DNA from: Musa acuminata AAA Group
Taxonomy: Eukaryota > Streptophyta > Magnoliopsida > Zingiberales > Musaceae
NCBI RefSeq assembly: GCF_036884655.1
Contig: NC_088357.1
Location: forward strand, 7,241,001-7,305,000
DNA length: 64,000 nucleotides
Direction: 5' to 3'
In this document: in pieces, positions 11,273 to 26,009 of the stretch
How positions within the stretch are numbered: position 1 is the first letter of the stretch
Layout of the letters: the number at the start of each line of letters is the position of its first letter
Made by a program: the position numbers and the translations under genes
The notes under the pieces: generated by a model
Told to the model about the DNA's origin: nothing
Database searches by the model: none
The model's input: the letters and a program-made list of their open reading frames with translations, nothing else

Positions 11273-13444
11273 CTATGGACAATTGGAGTTCCTACCAGGA
11301 CCTCCATAGTAGAAGTAGTGCCCCCACTGACCACCATTGCCAATCTGCACATCATAGCAGCTGGATTGCTCAGTGAAGGTGCCAACCCCTGTGGGTGTCC
11401 TCAGCTTGTTGGAGTCATCTACTATCTGGATGTTCCTGAAGTAGCTGGCCTTGCCAAATCCTTCTCCAGGGAAGTGGCCACTGCCCATGGCAGTGGAAGT
11501 GTGCTCACCATCTGGTTCCGAGTTCACGACCTCTCCTCCCCACTCTATCATGGAGGCACTGTCTGCCAGGTAGGAGAAGAGGAAAGAAGGCCAGTAACCT
11601 AGCACATAGTCATTCCCAAACTGCATCCACCAATGCCCTTCCCTTGGATCCTGCTCAAATCATAAAAACCCTTGCCATTACTAAAAGGACTAGTGAACCT
11701 AAAGGCACAAAAGGCTGCAGCAATTCTCTGCTGCTTTCTGCATCAATTGCATGAGTTTTGTCTTCACCTTCCAAACAAGTATACTGATATCATATTGGGA
11801 ACCACCATATCTAGAAATGGGGTAGATTGTGGCACCCATTGCAATCTCACTGCTGATCTGAATGAACCCAGAGCAGAGCAAGTTGTAGCAGCCAGTTGCT
11901 TGATAAGAATCACTCTAAAGTTTGACAGAGGAAATATATATTAGCAGCTATCTAACTGCAAAAGCAGTAATAAGAAGCACAATCTTACGAGGTAGGATGA
12001 GGAGGTAGTAAGAACAGTGGCAACTTACAGTCCAGTAAGTGAACAATCTTGTGTTATTATCCCCATACAGATCTGGACTCACCTGATTTTTAGCATACCA
12101 AGAGAAATTAGTGCCTGAGGATGTGTTTTTTGAGTTGCACAGAATCAAAATTTACTGCATGTTTAATGGAAGTACGACAGAAGAACACCTGCCAACCAGC
12201 TTCAATGCTGTTGAGGTCCTCCCCAAAGGATCCCCCCAGGATCCAGAGCTGAGAGAGACTGAATTCATTTGCCTGCTGAATCTTGGGTTCCCACACATTA
12301 ATGGTGGCCTTGGCTCCATAGTATGTATCCCCCTCTACATAACCAATTGCATGCTACTCACAAAGACCCAAAAGAGAGCAGATGAGAAAGGGGTTGTGAA
12401 AGCTAGGAAGCAGCAGTGGTGGTAGTAGTAGCAGAACCAGTGTTTCTCCCTCTTCTTCACCCACCGTACCTGATGGCCACTCTCACTGAGAAGGTCAGGG
12501 TCAACAGACAGTGGATTTGGGATGCTCTTGTGCTTCTTCGTCCCATACTTCCTGATGGAGCTGGCCTTCAGCACATCCTTCCTCCTTGTCCTCCTGATGG
12601 GGATGGTGTTCTTAGGGCATCTCCCATGCTGATGCCACAGCTGAGACAGGGGAGGAGTTCTCTTCTGTGAGGCAACCTTGTTCTCACCAAACTGCAGGCC
12701 TTCTGGGTGAAAAGCTGGCCTCATCTGATGAACTTGAATTCATAAGTATGAGCTGAGAGAGGCTAAATTGGGGAGAGAGAGAGAGAGAGAGACCTGGATT
12801 GTGTGGTTCTTGAGGGAAGGGTGATCAAAGGCTGGCTGGTGAGAGATGTGCACACAGTCTATGAGATCTCCATCTGGGCTCTGCATATGATTTCCGATCA
12901 ATTTTAGTTTTCCTGACAACAGTGATAACCATAATATGAACCATTCTAGTGTTCAGTGGCCAACTAAAGAGGGAATGAAGACATTGTAAGAAGAGGAGGA
13001 AGAAGAAGCCATACCAGACAAGAATGACAAGAAAACCTAAAAGAGCTGAGATTTACAATGCATCTGAAGAAAATTTAGTTACAGAACTGGACTCTTGAAG
13101 TGAAATTGATGCTGCATTTCTCCCAAGGTGTTGGATTTGCCATTAAAATCAAGAAAAAAACAAAGAATTCCTTGGATGAGCAGCCAAGACCGAGCTTCTC
13201 GGGCATTATTGTTCTTCAAGCAACTTAATGTGGAAGGAAAGGAAGGAAACGCATGAAAGAAGGGAGAAAGGAGCGACCTTGATGCTCCTGACGGCCCGCT
13301 TGTTGAGCCTCCTGAGGTGGCGCTGCACCTCCAGCCTCCGCTTCACCGGCACCTGTCCTCTCCCGGCCTCGGCACACGATAAGCAGAGCGCCATGGTCAG
13401 CAGCAGCCACACCACCCACCGCCTCGAGCTAACGTCCGCCGCCA

Positions 13445-13445
<1 letters not shown>
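11273..13445 (-). CDS. Neprosin-domain (DUF239/DUF4409) secreted protein
   Basis: Seven exons on the minus strand: 13278-13445, 12794-12880, 12470-12724, 12189-12353, 12029-12082, 11768-11914 and 11273-11650. They sum to 1254 nt (417 residues), normal for the family. Residues 1-27 are a signal peptide ([17 protein letters not shown]). The N-terminal activation/DUF4409 part includes [14 protein letters not shown] and [17 protein letters not shown]. The C-terminal neprosin domain starts near [18 protein letters not shown] and ends [10 protein letters not shown]. Glutamates in SIEAGW and EWGGE are candidates for the catalytic pair known in Nepenthes neprosin, a glutamic prolyl endopeptidase; activity of this homologue is inference. 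Expected location is apoplast or secretory pathway. An upstream in-frame start reads through the CT microsatellite complement, so the ATG opening the signal peptide was chosen. Confidence 0.92.

Positions 13446-13482
<37 letters not shown>
13444..13482. repeat. (CT)n microsatellite in the 5' leader of the neprosin-type gene
   Basis: A CT run with one TTT interruption, directly upstream of the start codon (GA repeat in the transcript sense). Further CT runs follow at about 13674-13698 and 13782-13800. Confidence 0.9.
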
Positions 13483-13483
<1 letters not shown>

Positions 13484-13499
13484 GATCTCTTAATTTGAC

Positions 13500-16400
13500 T
13501 GTTTTCAAAGTCTCACCGCCATTTCTACTCCTTCCTTTTCTACCATTGTCTGTCTTCCATCTCTCTCCTCTGCTTCCTGATGACTTATGTGTCTAATTGT
13601 ATTCCTTCTCTCTCCGTAAGTGAAGTGGAGTCGAGTGAAGCAGCGCTGACGACCAGAAAAGAGGCGCATGCGTCTCTCTCTCTCTCTCTCTCTCTCTCAA
13701 GTGTCGAATGCGCTAATATATTGTTCACTGTCGTCTTCTTCTTCTTCTTCCCAGTGGTGGGGGCGATGTAACTGGAGTTCCGCTCTCTCTCTCTCTCTCT
13801 GTGCGCTCGCCTTTTCCCCTTCCTTCAAACTCTTTTTTACTTCTCCCAACGACGGCTGCTTCCCCTCTCCTCCGTCTCACTGCGACGCCACCTCGTATTC
13901 GTATCCCAACATCGACCCCATGCCTGCCGTCAGTGCAACACGCGTCCGGTCAAGGTGGACGCTGCTGCAGTGATGGGCGGTTCTCTTGTTTCCGAACTGC
14001 ATGGTTGTGCGGGATCTGACGCGCACGAATTCTGATGCCCGCTGCCACCAGAATTAAAGGAAGAAGAAAGGCGGAGAAGGCGTTCGATCGATGAGATGTT
14101 TGTGCGTGCAGCAGATCATATTCTTTTACTCCACATCATGTCTCCATGCTCTCATTCTCCGTGTCACAAACGTGTTCTCTGAACGATGCAGTTGAACAGC
14201 ACATGTTCATCGTCAAGCCAAGTCACACACAGTGATTGATACCAGACAAAGCTGGTGGTGTCCTGCGCTATAAATTCTCACACATGGCTCCTCGGCAGAC
14301 TTCCATGGCCGTGTGCGCTTTGACCATGGGATGCTGGAAGAGCTTCTCCATTATTGATGTCCATGTTACCTTCTACATGATTGCCTTCAAAACATGAGCT
14401 GCAACGCAGATTAATGACAACATGTTGTACTTGAGCCAAAGCTGTGATGTCATGGAATGTAATCTCCCACACAGGGAACCTTCTCATGACTGCTGTTCTT
14501 GGCTAAAACAGAGCACAAGGAAATAATTGCTGCAAGCTTGTAGGTAACTTTGGGTTTCACTCCTCTGTTGATAGAGTTGGTTCTGATAATATTAACACAT
14601 GCAAATGGTTGAAAGCTTAGAGGTTGAGTGGGTTATATTGTGGCATTGTTGGTGTAGTCGTCGTTACCTCTACTGCTTTGGACTGTGGAGGGTAATGTTG
14701 TGTCTGCTTCATGCAACATAGGTTGGGCCACTCTCCACCATTATTACTTTCAATGGAGCCACTAAAAAGATTCTCATCTTTGATCTCTTCCAACGCTTTT
14801 GTTCCTCATTTCAATTTGTTTCAAGATATGATTCACTTGGTACAAATAATTGAAAGGAAAAGGTGATTCTTTTAGCATATCAAACCTGGCACTCACAAGT
14901 CCCCACCTATACTTTATTGCTCCATCCCTTTTTTCTGTCATGGATGGTAGTATGAAAGCTAGGAAAGCTCCTTTTTGCAAGGAGATGAGTAGGAGGATCT
15001 TATCACATTTCATCCATTCATTTTCTGTTTCCCCTTTACTTCTAATAGTGCATTCTATCTACCATATTAGACTTTTGTCATTGATGAATTCATCAGCACT
15101 ACTAGTGTGGGAACCTTGTGAGTGTCAACCATGATATTGCTGAACCAAGTATCCCTAGCCACATTATTATATTATCTGAACAGAGCTACATTTAGCACTC
15201 TGAATAGTATCCTCATCATAATAGAGGGATTTGGATTAGTGGTTTGATTATATGCTGTCCTAATTCATGGTACTTCTAAACTTGTTTTTTTTTTTAACTT
15301 CAATGTTATATATGGGATTCACATAATTTCATTGGATTTTTTTATTATATTAGGGTTTTCATGCTTGTTTTACATTGTTTTATGAGCTTTATGGACTTCA
15401 TATTGATTCATTTGATTTTGTACCAATTGTGGATTAGGATGAGCTTCTATTAGGTTTTGCCTACAGTTAAAGCAAGGTGAGTTGTTAGCAATGCAGGGTT
15501 TAACTCAGAATATGGAAATTAAGATGCATGTGGAACTCATACAGATAGAGAACTAAGATGATAAAATCTATGCTGCAGCAATCATGAATGTAAATATGGA
15601 GATGTATACTTGTTGGCATACCTTCTTTCTTTGCAGCATCACCTTCAGGATTAAATTGATGGTGATGAGGTAACTGCAGCTAAAACACATCCTAGATATG
15701 TGGATTAGACCTACATGAATCAAGGTGTATATCACACAAGGTGTTGGTGGCATGATGAACCAAGTAGCAAAACATGCATGACTGCAACAAGAATATAACT
15801 TGCAAGCTTCCCAGATCAGACTGATGGTTCTTGTGTTGTGTCTCCAGATTCTAATGGCTGGAGTGCACCAACACTAGCTAGATGGAATAGCCAGCTGCAT
15901 CCACTTACTCATCACTGAATGATTGACTCAACACTATGCTTGCCAACTCTCAGCTGGATCCTGATGAAATAAAAGAATGTTATCTTCACAATACTTCCTT
16001 CATCATGCACTATAAACACAAAAAAGAGGTAAACTATATGATATGGCATATTATATTATGCAATAGATTTGCTAGTCCTTGAGGCAATGAGAAAGAGATC
16101 TTATTGACAGCCCAAGTTCCTCAAGATGCAACCCTACCCAGCACAATGATTGAGTTGGGTTGGACATGCTAAGTTTGAGCCAATCTTACATAGGCTCTGT
16201 TTGCAGCATAGAACCTCGAGCTGCAGAAACACTTTTAGAGCATCACAGGTCTACTTCTAAGGAATTTGCAAACAACTAAATCTTCTGCACATATATATGA
16301 TGCTCATAAACTTCTGACTCATTTGGAACAGTGATTCATTAGGTTGCAATTTTCTTAGACCTTCTGTTGAATATTGAATTCATCAGTGCAAGTGAATATA

Positions 16401-19217
16401 TGGCCTGGAAGTATCAGGTTTTTCCCTTCCTCCACCTGCTGAAGAATGATCTGCTGAGTTGCAAACTGTGTCACTGTCATGGACACTCGAACGAATAAGT
16501 GGTCGCAAACTGTGAATTCATTTTGCCCGGTATCTTGAAGTGTCAACTATCCAAACTCTGCAAAGGTATCTGCATTCAACTAGATGATATGAATGCTTAA
16601 GCATATTATCTTTTTCTTTTTGAAAATATTTGATTTGGATTCTGTTCTGGCATTACATTCAGAAACTTATCACATGGTAATATATGATCTTTGGTTAGCA
16701 TAATTCAGGTAGATGATTGGACACTGAGCATCAAGAAAATTCTGTGACCAAATCCTGCAGAAGGATTAGTTTATGCTGCATCAATTGCGCACATGATCCA
16801 TGCATCCAGAGTTAAAAGAAGCTTTTGAGAAAAATAAAGTTGGAGAAGAAAGCTTGCGTGACCGATGCCAATTGAAGTGTTTCCTTCCTCATCTTGTAAA
16901 GTTTGGTGTGTGGAGGAGTCTTCAAACTGATGTTGAATCCTGCTGCTTAACTTTGACCAAATTATTGATGTCATTATCCAATGAACAGCCACCTTTTGAC
17001 AAATGATATGGACCAGAATTAGGATTGAGCTTGCTAAATTTTCTGCATTCTTCTTGCTCTAACTAATCTTGATTATAATTTTAGACCTAAAGGCTAAGAA
17101 AGGATGCAGAATCTTCATCTTCTTCCTATGAGCTGTGAACCTGCAAACACTCTGTGGTTTCTATGTTAGAATAGTTCCTACAGCACTTCAATGTGCAACT
17201 ACTGTGGTTAGTTAATGCCAAAGCAATTAGGCAAACTCACTATCACAGTTAAGGCCTTCTCTTCTTAGATCAGACAACCTCACTGTTCGGTCTCTTTCTT
17301 CCAGAGTTTGATGGGAACACATGAACAGTGCGTTTCTAGATTGCCTAACACTTGGCCAAGCCATAAATTGGAAGGAAGAAAAGCACAAGCTAACACCACC
17401 CTACCTAACCAAACCACATAGTGAGAGTAGCTTTTTCATTGCTGAACTTTCCACTCTTAAGCTCATGATCTCATCTTTCCTTCCTCTACAGAGAAAACAT
17501 AGTTGCTGTGATGTATGTGACCTAAACCTTCCATCAGCTCTGTGCATAAACTTACATGACCTAATTCATGTTGATTTTTCTATCAAAACTGACAAAAGAT
17601 ATTGACATGCCTGTCTGAACTTGGACAATGCATATAAGCTATGCACATCTCAGCATATCTTGAGTGCAACACTGAATCATCACCAGGTAAATTGCAAGAG
17701 GCTTGCACTCCTAATTTTCTAATGAGAGATCTGTTGTTGCTGCAGGAGATGCAACTGAAGAAGATTAATCTAATGTAGCTTGTTTAGTTGAAGCATCAGT
17801 CCGATACCAGTTTCAGTAATCTATTCGATTGATATCATCGAGTTATACGTTTCCAGCGGTACATAATCGAGCATATCGTCATTAACATCTTTGATTGAAA
17901 CCTATTAGCCCTACAAGCCTGTGAAGATTTGAGCTCCATTAATTGAAAGCAGATGCCCTTTGTACGGTTCTGTACTACTAACAAAAGCTGAAGACTTTAC
18001 TCAGCTAATGCTGGCACTTTCATGAGATAGATTCTAAAGAGGTGGTGAGATCAGAACGACTATAAGATAGTGTTTGATGATAATATAGTATATGAGCATG
18101 CACATCAAGACATGTGATCAGCAAACAAGATGGATTGGCTTTTGATGCAGCAGCCTTCATGGAACACATGTTATGATTGCATGCAAGCAGGCAAGAGGAA
18201 GTGCTCTTTGTTCCCTCCTCTCTCTATTTATGACAGAGATTCCATGAAGCCTACCTTTCTTCTCTGCTATCCACCCCAGCATCAATTGATGCTTATCACC
18301 ATATCACAAAGCCCACTTCTGAAACTTCTTGTCACTTTCATCTCATTCAACTGTGAACCTTTTTAACTATCGCTTTCCATCAATTTCCTTATCTCTGTGC
18401 AGCATCACATTGTTTAAGACTTCCTTCGACAGCTTCGTTCCTAAACAGCTGTAGATGAGGAGCTGCTTGGCTAAACTGGAACTTGCATGAGTTGGAAAGG
18501 AGATAGCATGTGATGATAACTGGGACATACTGAGAGAGACAGCAAGGATGACAGGGGGCTGATGCAAATCTGAATAGTTTCTACCTCTTGATCGGCCATT
18601 CATTGGCTGACCTGTGCCAGTCAATGAAGGCCAGCTTCGATCTCCTGTAGAAGGTCAATGAATTGTTCAATTCAATGTTGGCAGTCCACAGAGAATAGTG
18701 GATGGATTTCACTGGAAGTACTGGGAATTCATTCAAATCCTAGTTTCAGTAATTGGCTGATTTCTTTGATGATTCAGATGGTTCTGTGATCAGCTTTCAG
18801 CAAGCATTATGGACTTAAACAATAGCCGGAGATATAATATGTTTGAAGATTAGGGACAGTTAAGCTATTTGGAGTAGAACAGAACAGCAAAAGAGTCAAC
18901 ATTGAGCTCCGCATAGCTGTGGTAGAACCATGAAAGTGAACAGAATCAATAAACTCAGTTGAATGTTTCTCATGCCCCTGGGCAAATCTTATGATGTTAC
19001 ATAAGTTAGTATATTGCAGTATGCCTTCCTAAAGATTACAATCTTTGATTGTCCTCTCGCATAAATAAAGTTACATGGACTCATGAAAGGATACACAACA
19101 ACAGGACATTTCACTTCAGCTCACCAATCCTGCACAATAGTTGCAGGCGAACAGCTGAAAGTTCAGCTTAAGTAATATACAATCTGTCAGTGTGGATGTA
19201 AAAAATAATGATACATA
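13500..19217. other. Long intergenic region (5.7 kb) without a supported gene
   Basis: Contains the presumed promoter of the neprosin-type gene at its left end and the WNK 3' untranslated region at its right end. I found no conserved domain, transposon terminus or credible splice chain in between. Reading frames are at most about 100 codons and unconvincing. Confidence 0.5.
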
Positions 19218-22155
<2,938 letters not shown>

Positions 22156-22505
22156 TCTGTTTGTCCTCCTACAGCCTGTGTTTGCTGATTCCTTCCTGGA
22201 AGGACCATGTAAGGGGAAACAGAAGGAGAGAGAGCTGCACCCAGGCACCAGTTGCAGAACTCTGATCTCTGACAGCTGGGTGGAGGATGGAGGAGGAGAT
22301 GTGGGAGTTGCAGGCAGAGTAGGTGAAGGATGATGGGTGGGGGGAGGAAATGGGAGCAGGGAATCTAACTTGTAGATATAGAGAAAGCTTAAATGAGGTA
22401 GGGAGAAAGGGGGTGGTGTGTTTGGGAGATTGGCTGAGGGAGATTCACCAAACAAGAAGAAGATTTTTGCAACTCAAACCACAACATAGTCCATATTTTT
22501 TCTCC

Positions 22506-22543
<38 letters not shown>

Positions 22544-23949
22544 TCCAAAGGACAGAGAAGGACAAATGAAGGGTCCTTTATTGTATCCCATCATTCTCTC
22601 TTATTAGTTATTTCATTCACATAAATTTTAAATTACATATATTATTTATCCATGTCAATTTTAGAAGATTTCTTGGGAGAAAGCCACAGGTCTTAAGTTT
22701 TGTCTCATTTTCAGAAATAAGCTCCAACTAATTATAAATTTTATTATAGACTTGTAGATTTCATAAAATAATTTCTTTGAGAGCTTAAATTGTTTTGGAT
22801 GAACTTTAGCATATTTCAAAATAAAGGATAATGAATCATCTTTTCTTTCTTGTTGAGTCTTAAATATAGGTTTTTTATATTTGGAACAATCTTATGGTGT
22901 TTGTATTTATTTATTGTGAAATAATGAGAATCTAGAAGGGTGAGGGGGTAGGTAGTAATTTTGGTTCATGCATCAAAACAGCTTCTAGCAGTTCAAATTC
23001 CCACCCACCAAATTTGTGAACTTTAATAGAGGGTTTCTGAGATATTATAAGATAATTTGTATGAGAATATGAGTCATCTTAGCATTAAACTTAGCATCAA
23101 TATAGTAATTTAAGTTTTGGATATTCAAATAAATGTTATATATATAAGTTGATTAGTGGGTTATAATAATAATAATAATAATATCTTTGCCAACTTAGAT
23201 TTCTCATGCTTTTTACAACTAAAGGGATAAAGAGGAATAAAATTATACTCATTTTCTTCTTTTGTTTGGTATGTTGTTAATTTGTTTTTCTCTTTTAATA
23301 ATGTGCAACCTCCAAAATGTGATAATGTGTTGTTGTCCTTAGAATTGAATTGATGTGTTTGCTTTTCTTCAGAAGATATTATTCATGCATTGATCTCAAA
23401 GTTTGGAAATATATCACAGATAAGTTGAAAGAGTGAAGTCTCTTCCAATCACAAGAATGACATGCATGAAGTATTCAATGACCAAATAGCTTTTTTTGTT
23501 TGTCTGCATTAATCTCTTAGACAGCTGCATGTGATGCATAGTTTTCTAGTCATACAAAGTGGCTAACTATTGTGGTAAATGCCAAAAGAACCACTTCAAA
23601 TTTAGGGTTCCAATTAGTCCACCAACTGATCCAATAAATCTCATGTATTTGACGTCATATGACGTCATACCTACTACGATATACTTAATTTTATTTACAT
23701 GAATACTAGCATGTTTGATTATCAGAAAATCTATATACTCCCCTATGTTTCATTCTCTTTGAAGTAAATAAATAAATAATGATCAGAAAAAAAAATGATG
23801 ATATATTTTCCTCGTACAAGCAAGTAACAACGAAAACAAACAAGTAACTACTAATTAAAAGAACATAATCTACCCAAATATTTTTGAGCCGAAACCATTA
23901 ATATAACATGCTATGTCATGAATAGGATTCTAATAAGACAATTACTTTC
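22156..23949. other. WNK promoter/leader and AT-rich spacer
   Basis: The WNK leader is C-rich and contains a GA/CT microsatellite at about 22508-22538. Beyond it the sequence is AT-rich with a short AAT repeat near 23166-23182. No gene is visible. Confidence 0.5.
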
Positions 23950-24120
23950 CAAAACTCTTTATGAATTATGGAATGATAAAAAAACTAAATGTTTCGTACT
24001 TTAAAGTTTTCGATTGTAAATATTTTATCTTGAATGAAAAAGATGTCTTACGAAAGTTTGATACAAAATCTAATGAAAACAGTTTTCTTGGTTATTCAAT
24101 GATCAATGATCAAAGTTTCT
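23950..24120 (+). pseudogene. Ty1/copia polyprotein fragment (post-integrase region)
   Basis: An open stretch encodes KKLNVSYFKVFDCKYFILN, then KFDTKSNENSFLGYS. This is the conserved linker downstream of the copia integrase core. Only about 50-60 codons survive, without LTRs or other domains, and the fragment ends at a TA microsatellite. Confidence 0.8.
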
Positions 24121-24127
24121 ATGGTCG

Positions 24128-24129
24128 TA

Positions 24130-24161
<32 letters not shown>

Positions 24162-24162
24162 G

Positions 24163-24195
<33 letters not shown>

Positions 24196-24215
24196 GTATA
24201 TATATGTATATATAA
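24128..24215. repeat. (TA)n / (TATATG)n microsatellite
   Basis: Nearly pure TA with periodic G interruptions, abutting the copia fragment. Confidence 0.95.
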
Positions 24216-24763
24216 TTATATTTGTTAAACTCAAATAAAAAAGAATAAATTAGGAAATTATCTTTATGAATCCCCTAAATTGAGAGTCCAATTGGTATCT
24301 TCTCCGACTAGTTGAAGACTCAATAAATTTTTTTATTTTTTTAAATTAATTTTATTTATTTATTAATTTAAATATCGAAGAAATCGGATATACTTAATCA
24401 AAGCTGCTTGCCAAACCGCTTCAGTCCAATTCGAGGACGTGTGATAAGCTTAGATACGAGATTAAAGTTGGCTAGCAAATTTGAATATAAAATCTTTAAT
24501 AATCATCTTTAGTTTTATGATAAATATTGTTTCATTAAATCAATGGGTGAGACAGGATCTTATTTATAGTCGATCTCCGCCGCGGTGTTCACGATAGCTG
24601 GATGGCTGGCTGGCTGGGTGATCCAGTCTGGTAGCCGGTCATCGCGCGTGTAGAGAGAGAAAGTACGATGCCGATAGCTTCCAAGGGTGAGAGCAGCCAG
24701 CAAGGAAGACATCAAGATCCGAGCTTAGTTTCTTCCTCGGTTCTATTGCTTGCAGAAGTACAC

Positions 24764-24794
<31 letters not shown>

Positions 24795-25789
24795 GCTGCG
24801 AGAGCAAGAGGAGCCAGTAAGGAAAACATCAAGATCCGAGCTTAGTTTCTCCTTCGATTCCATTGCTTGAAGTACGCATGGAGATTGAGCGAGAGAGAGA
24901 GAGAGAGAGCACATGGGAGTGGTTGGCTGCACGCCGCGGCGGAGCAAAGAGAGGGTTGTCGTTTAGGACGCGGCGTGGGAGATGCAGTACGGCCGCGCCC
25001 GTGCGCCCACGTTCTCTTGCCCGCTCCCCACATGGCAACGCCTGAGCTGATTTGGATTTGAAGGATAGATTGGTCCGATCCCATGGGCGACATCATCATC
25101 TATGGGTCCGACCACGCCATGTTCCACCGACCACAGTTCCAGTTGGCTCACTTGTCCTTGCTCCCTAAAAGGACCACCCCGTACGGCTCAACCTCATCCC
25201 TCCTCCATTTATTTATTTCCAATTTATACATATATATATATATCATAATAAAGCATAATAATAAAACTTGAATTTGATACCGGAAAAATCAAAAACAGAT
25301 ATTGACTAATTTATTTTTTTATTATAAAGATAAAAAAAATATATATTATTATATCTATTACTCTCTCAGACCATGTTCTCTTGCCGTTTTGTTCCTAGTA
25401 TCTCCTCTCACAAATTACTATTAATCTGTGAGGTGAAATATAATAAATAATCAATGACTCTAACAAGTTAATCCAAGTACTGATAATAAACGTCGTCTTC
25501 CTAACCAATGCACGAAAGGGGTTCATGGATCTTTGTGGCCATAGGCATCTCAACAATTCAAGAAATCAACACTGATACAAAAGCTTCTGTTTTCTGAGAA
25601 GTTTGTTCGGTAACAAGATATAATTGCCTGTCTGATTCAGCACATATGGAAAACATTACAAAACAGTAGCTGTATCAAAAACCAAATCTTCAGGAATTAT
25701 CAAAACTTCAGTGAGCAACCAAGCTACCTTTCCAACTCGGTGTGGAGGCTTTGAGATTCTTGATCAGCCACATGCATCTCAATATCTTG
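24216..25789. other. Spacer with GA microsatellites and a tandem duplication
   Basis: Outside the 117-bp duplication at about 24691-24913 there is a GC-richer patch at 24900-25200 that looks like a leader or promoter remnant. No coding frame in it is recognisable. GA runs lie at 24769-24794 and 24889-24908, and a short TA run near 25225-25243. Confidence 0.5.
24691..24913. repeat. 117-bp tandem duplication carrying GA tracts
   Basis: Two consecutive copies share GCCAG[C/T]AAGGAA[G/A]ACATC and CGAGCTTAGTTTCT. The ATCAAGATCC anchor recurs at 24711 and 24828, 117 bp apart. Each copy ends in a GA run. Confidence 0.85.
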
Positions 25790-25847
25790 CTAGCCGGCAT
25801 TTGAAACTAGGAAGTAGCTGATGCCAAAAAAGGCATTGATCATCATC
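25790..25847 (-). other. Candidate terminal coding exon of an unidentified gene
   Basis: On the minus strand a good acceptor (TTTTTTTCATCAG) at 25848 is followed by a phase-2 frame MMINAFFGISYFLVSNAG and a stop at 25790. The short hydrophobic tail looks like the C-terminus of a membrane protein, but I do not recognise it and have not found the preceding exon. It could be chance. Confidence 0.25.
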
Positions 25848-26009
25848 CTGATGAAAAAAAGAAAACAAATCAATCACTTCAAGTGTTAGTAGGGCTCTTA
25901 CAACTTGCAATTCGGACTTTCACATTGAATTGTCATGGTCACTCTTAATCATCAGGATCATAATAAAGAATAAAGAACATAATAAACTAGTTCTTGTTTG
26001 CACACAAAA

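Noticed and set aside
13580..14019. Ser/Leu-rich frames near 13.6-14.0 kb
   Set aside because: Driven by CT microsatellites; no homology or splice structure.
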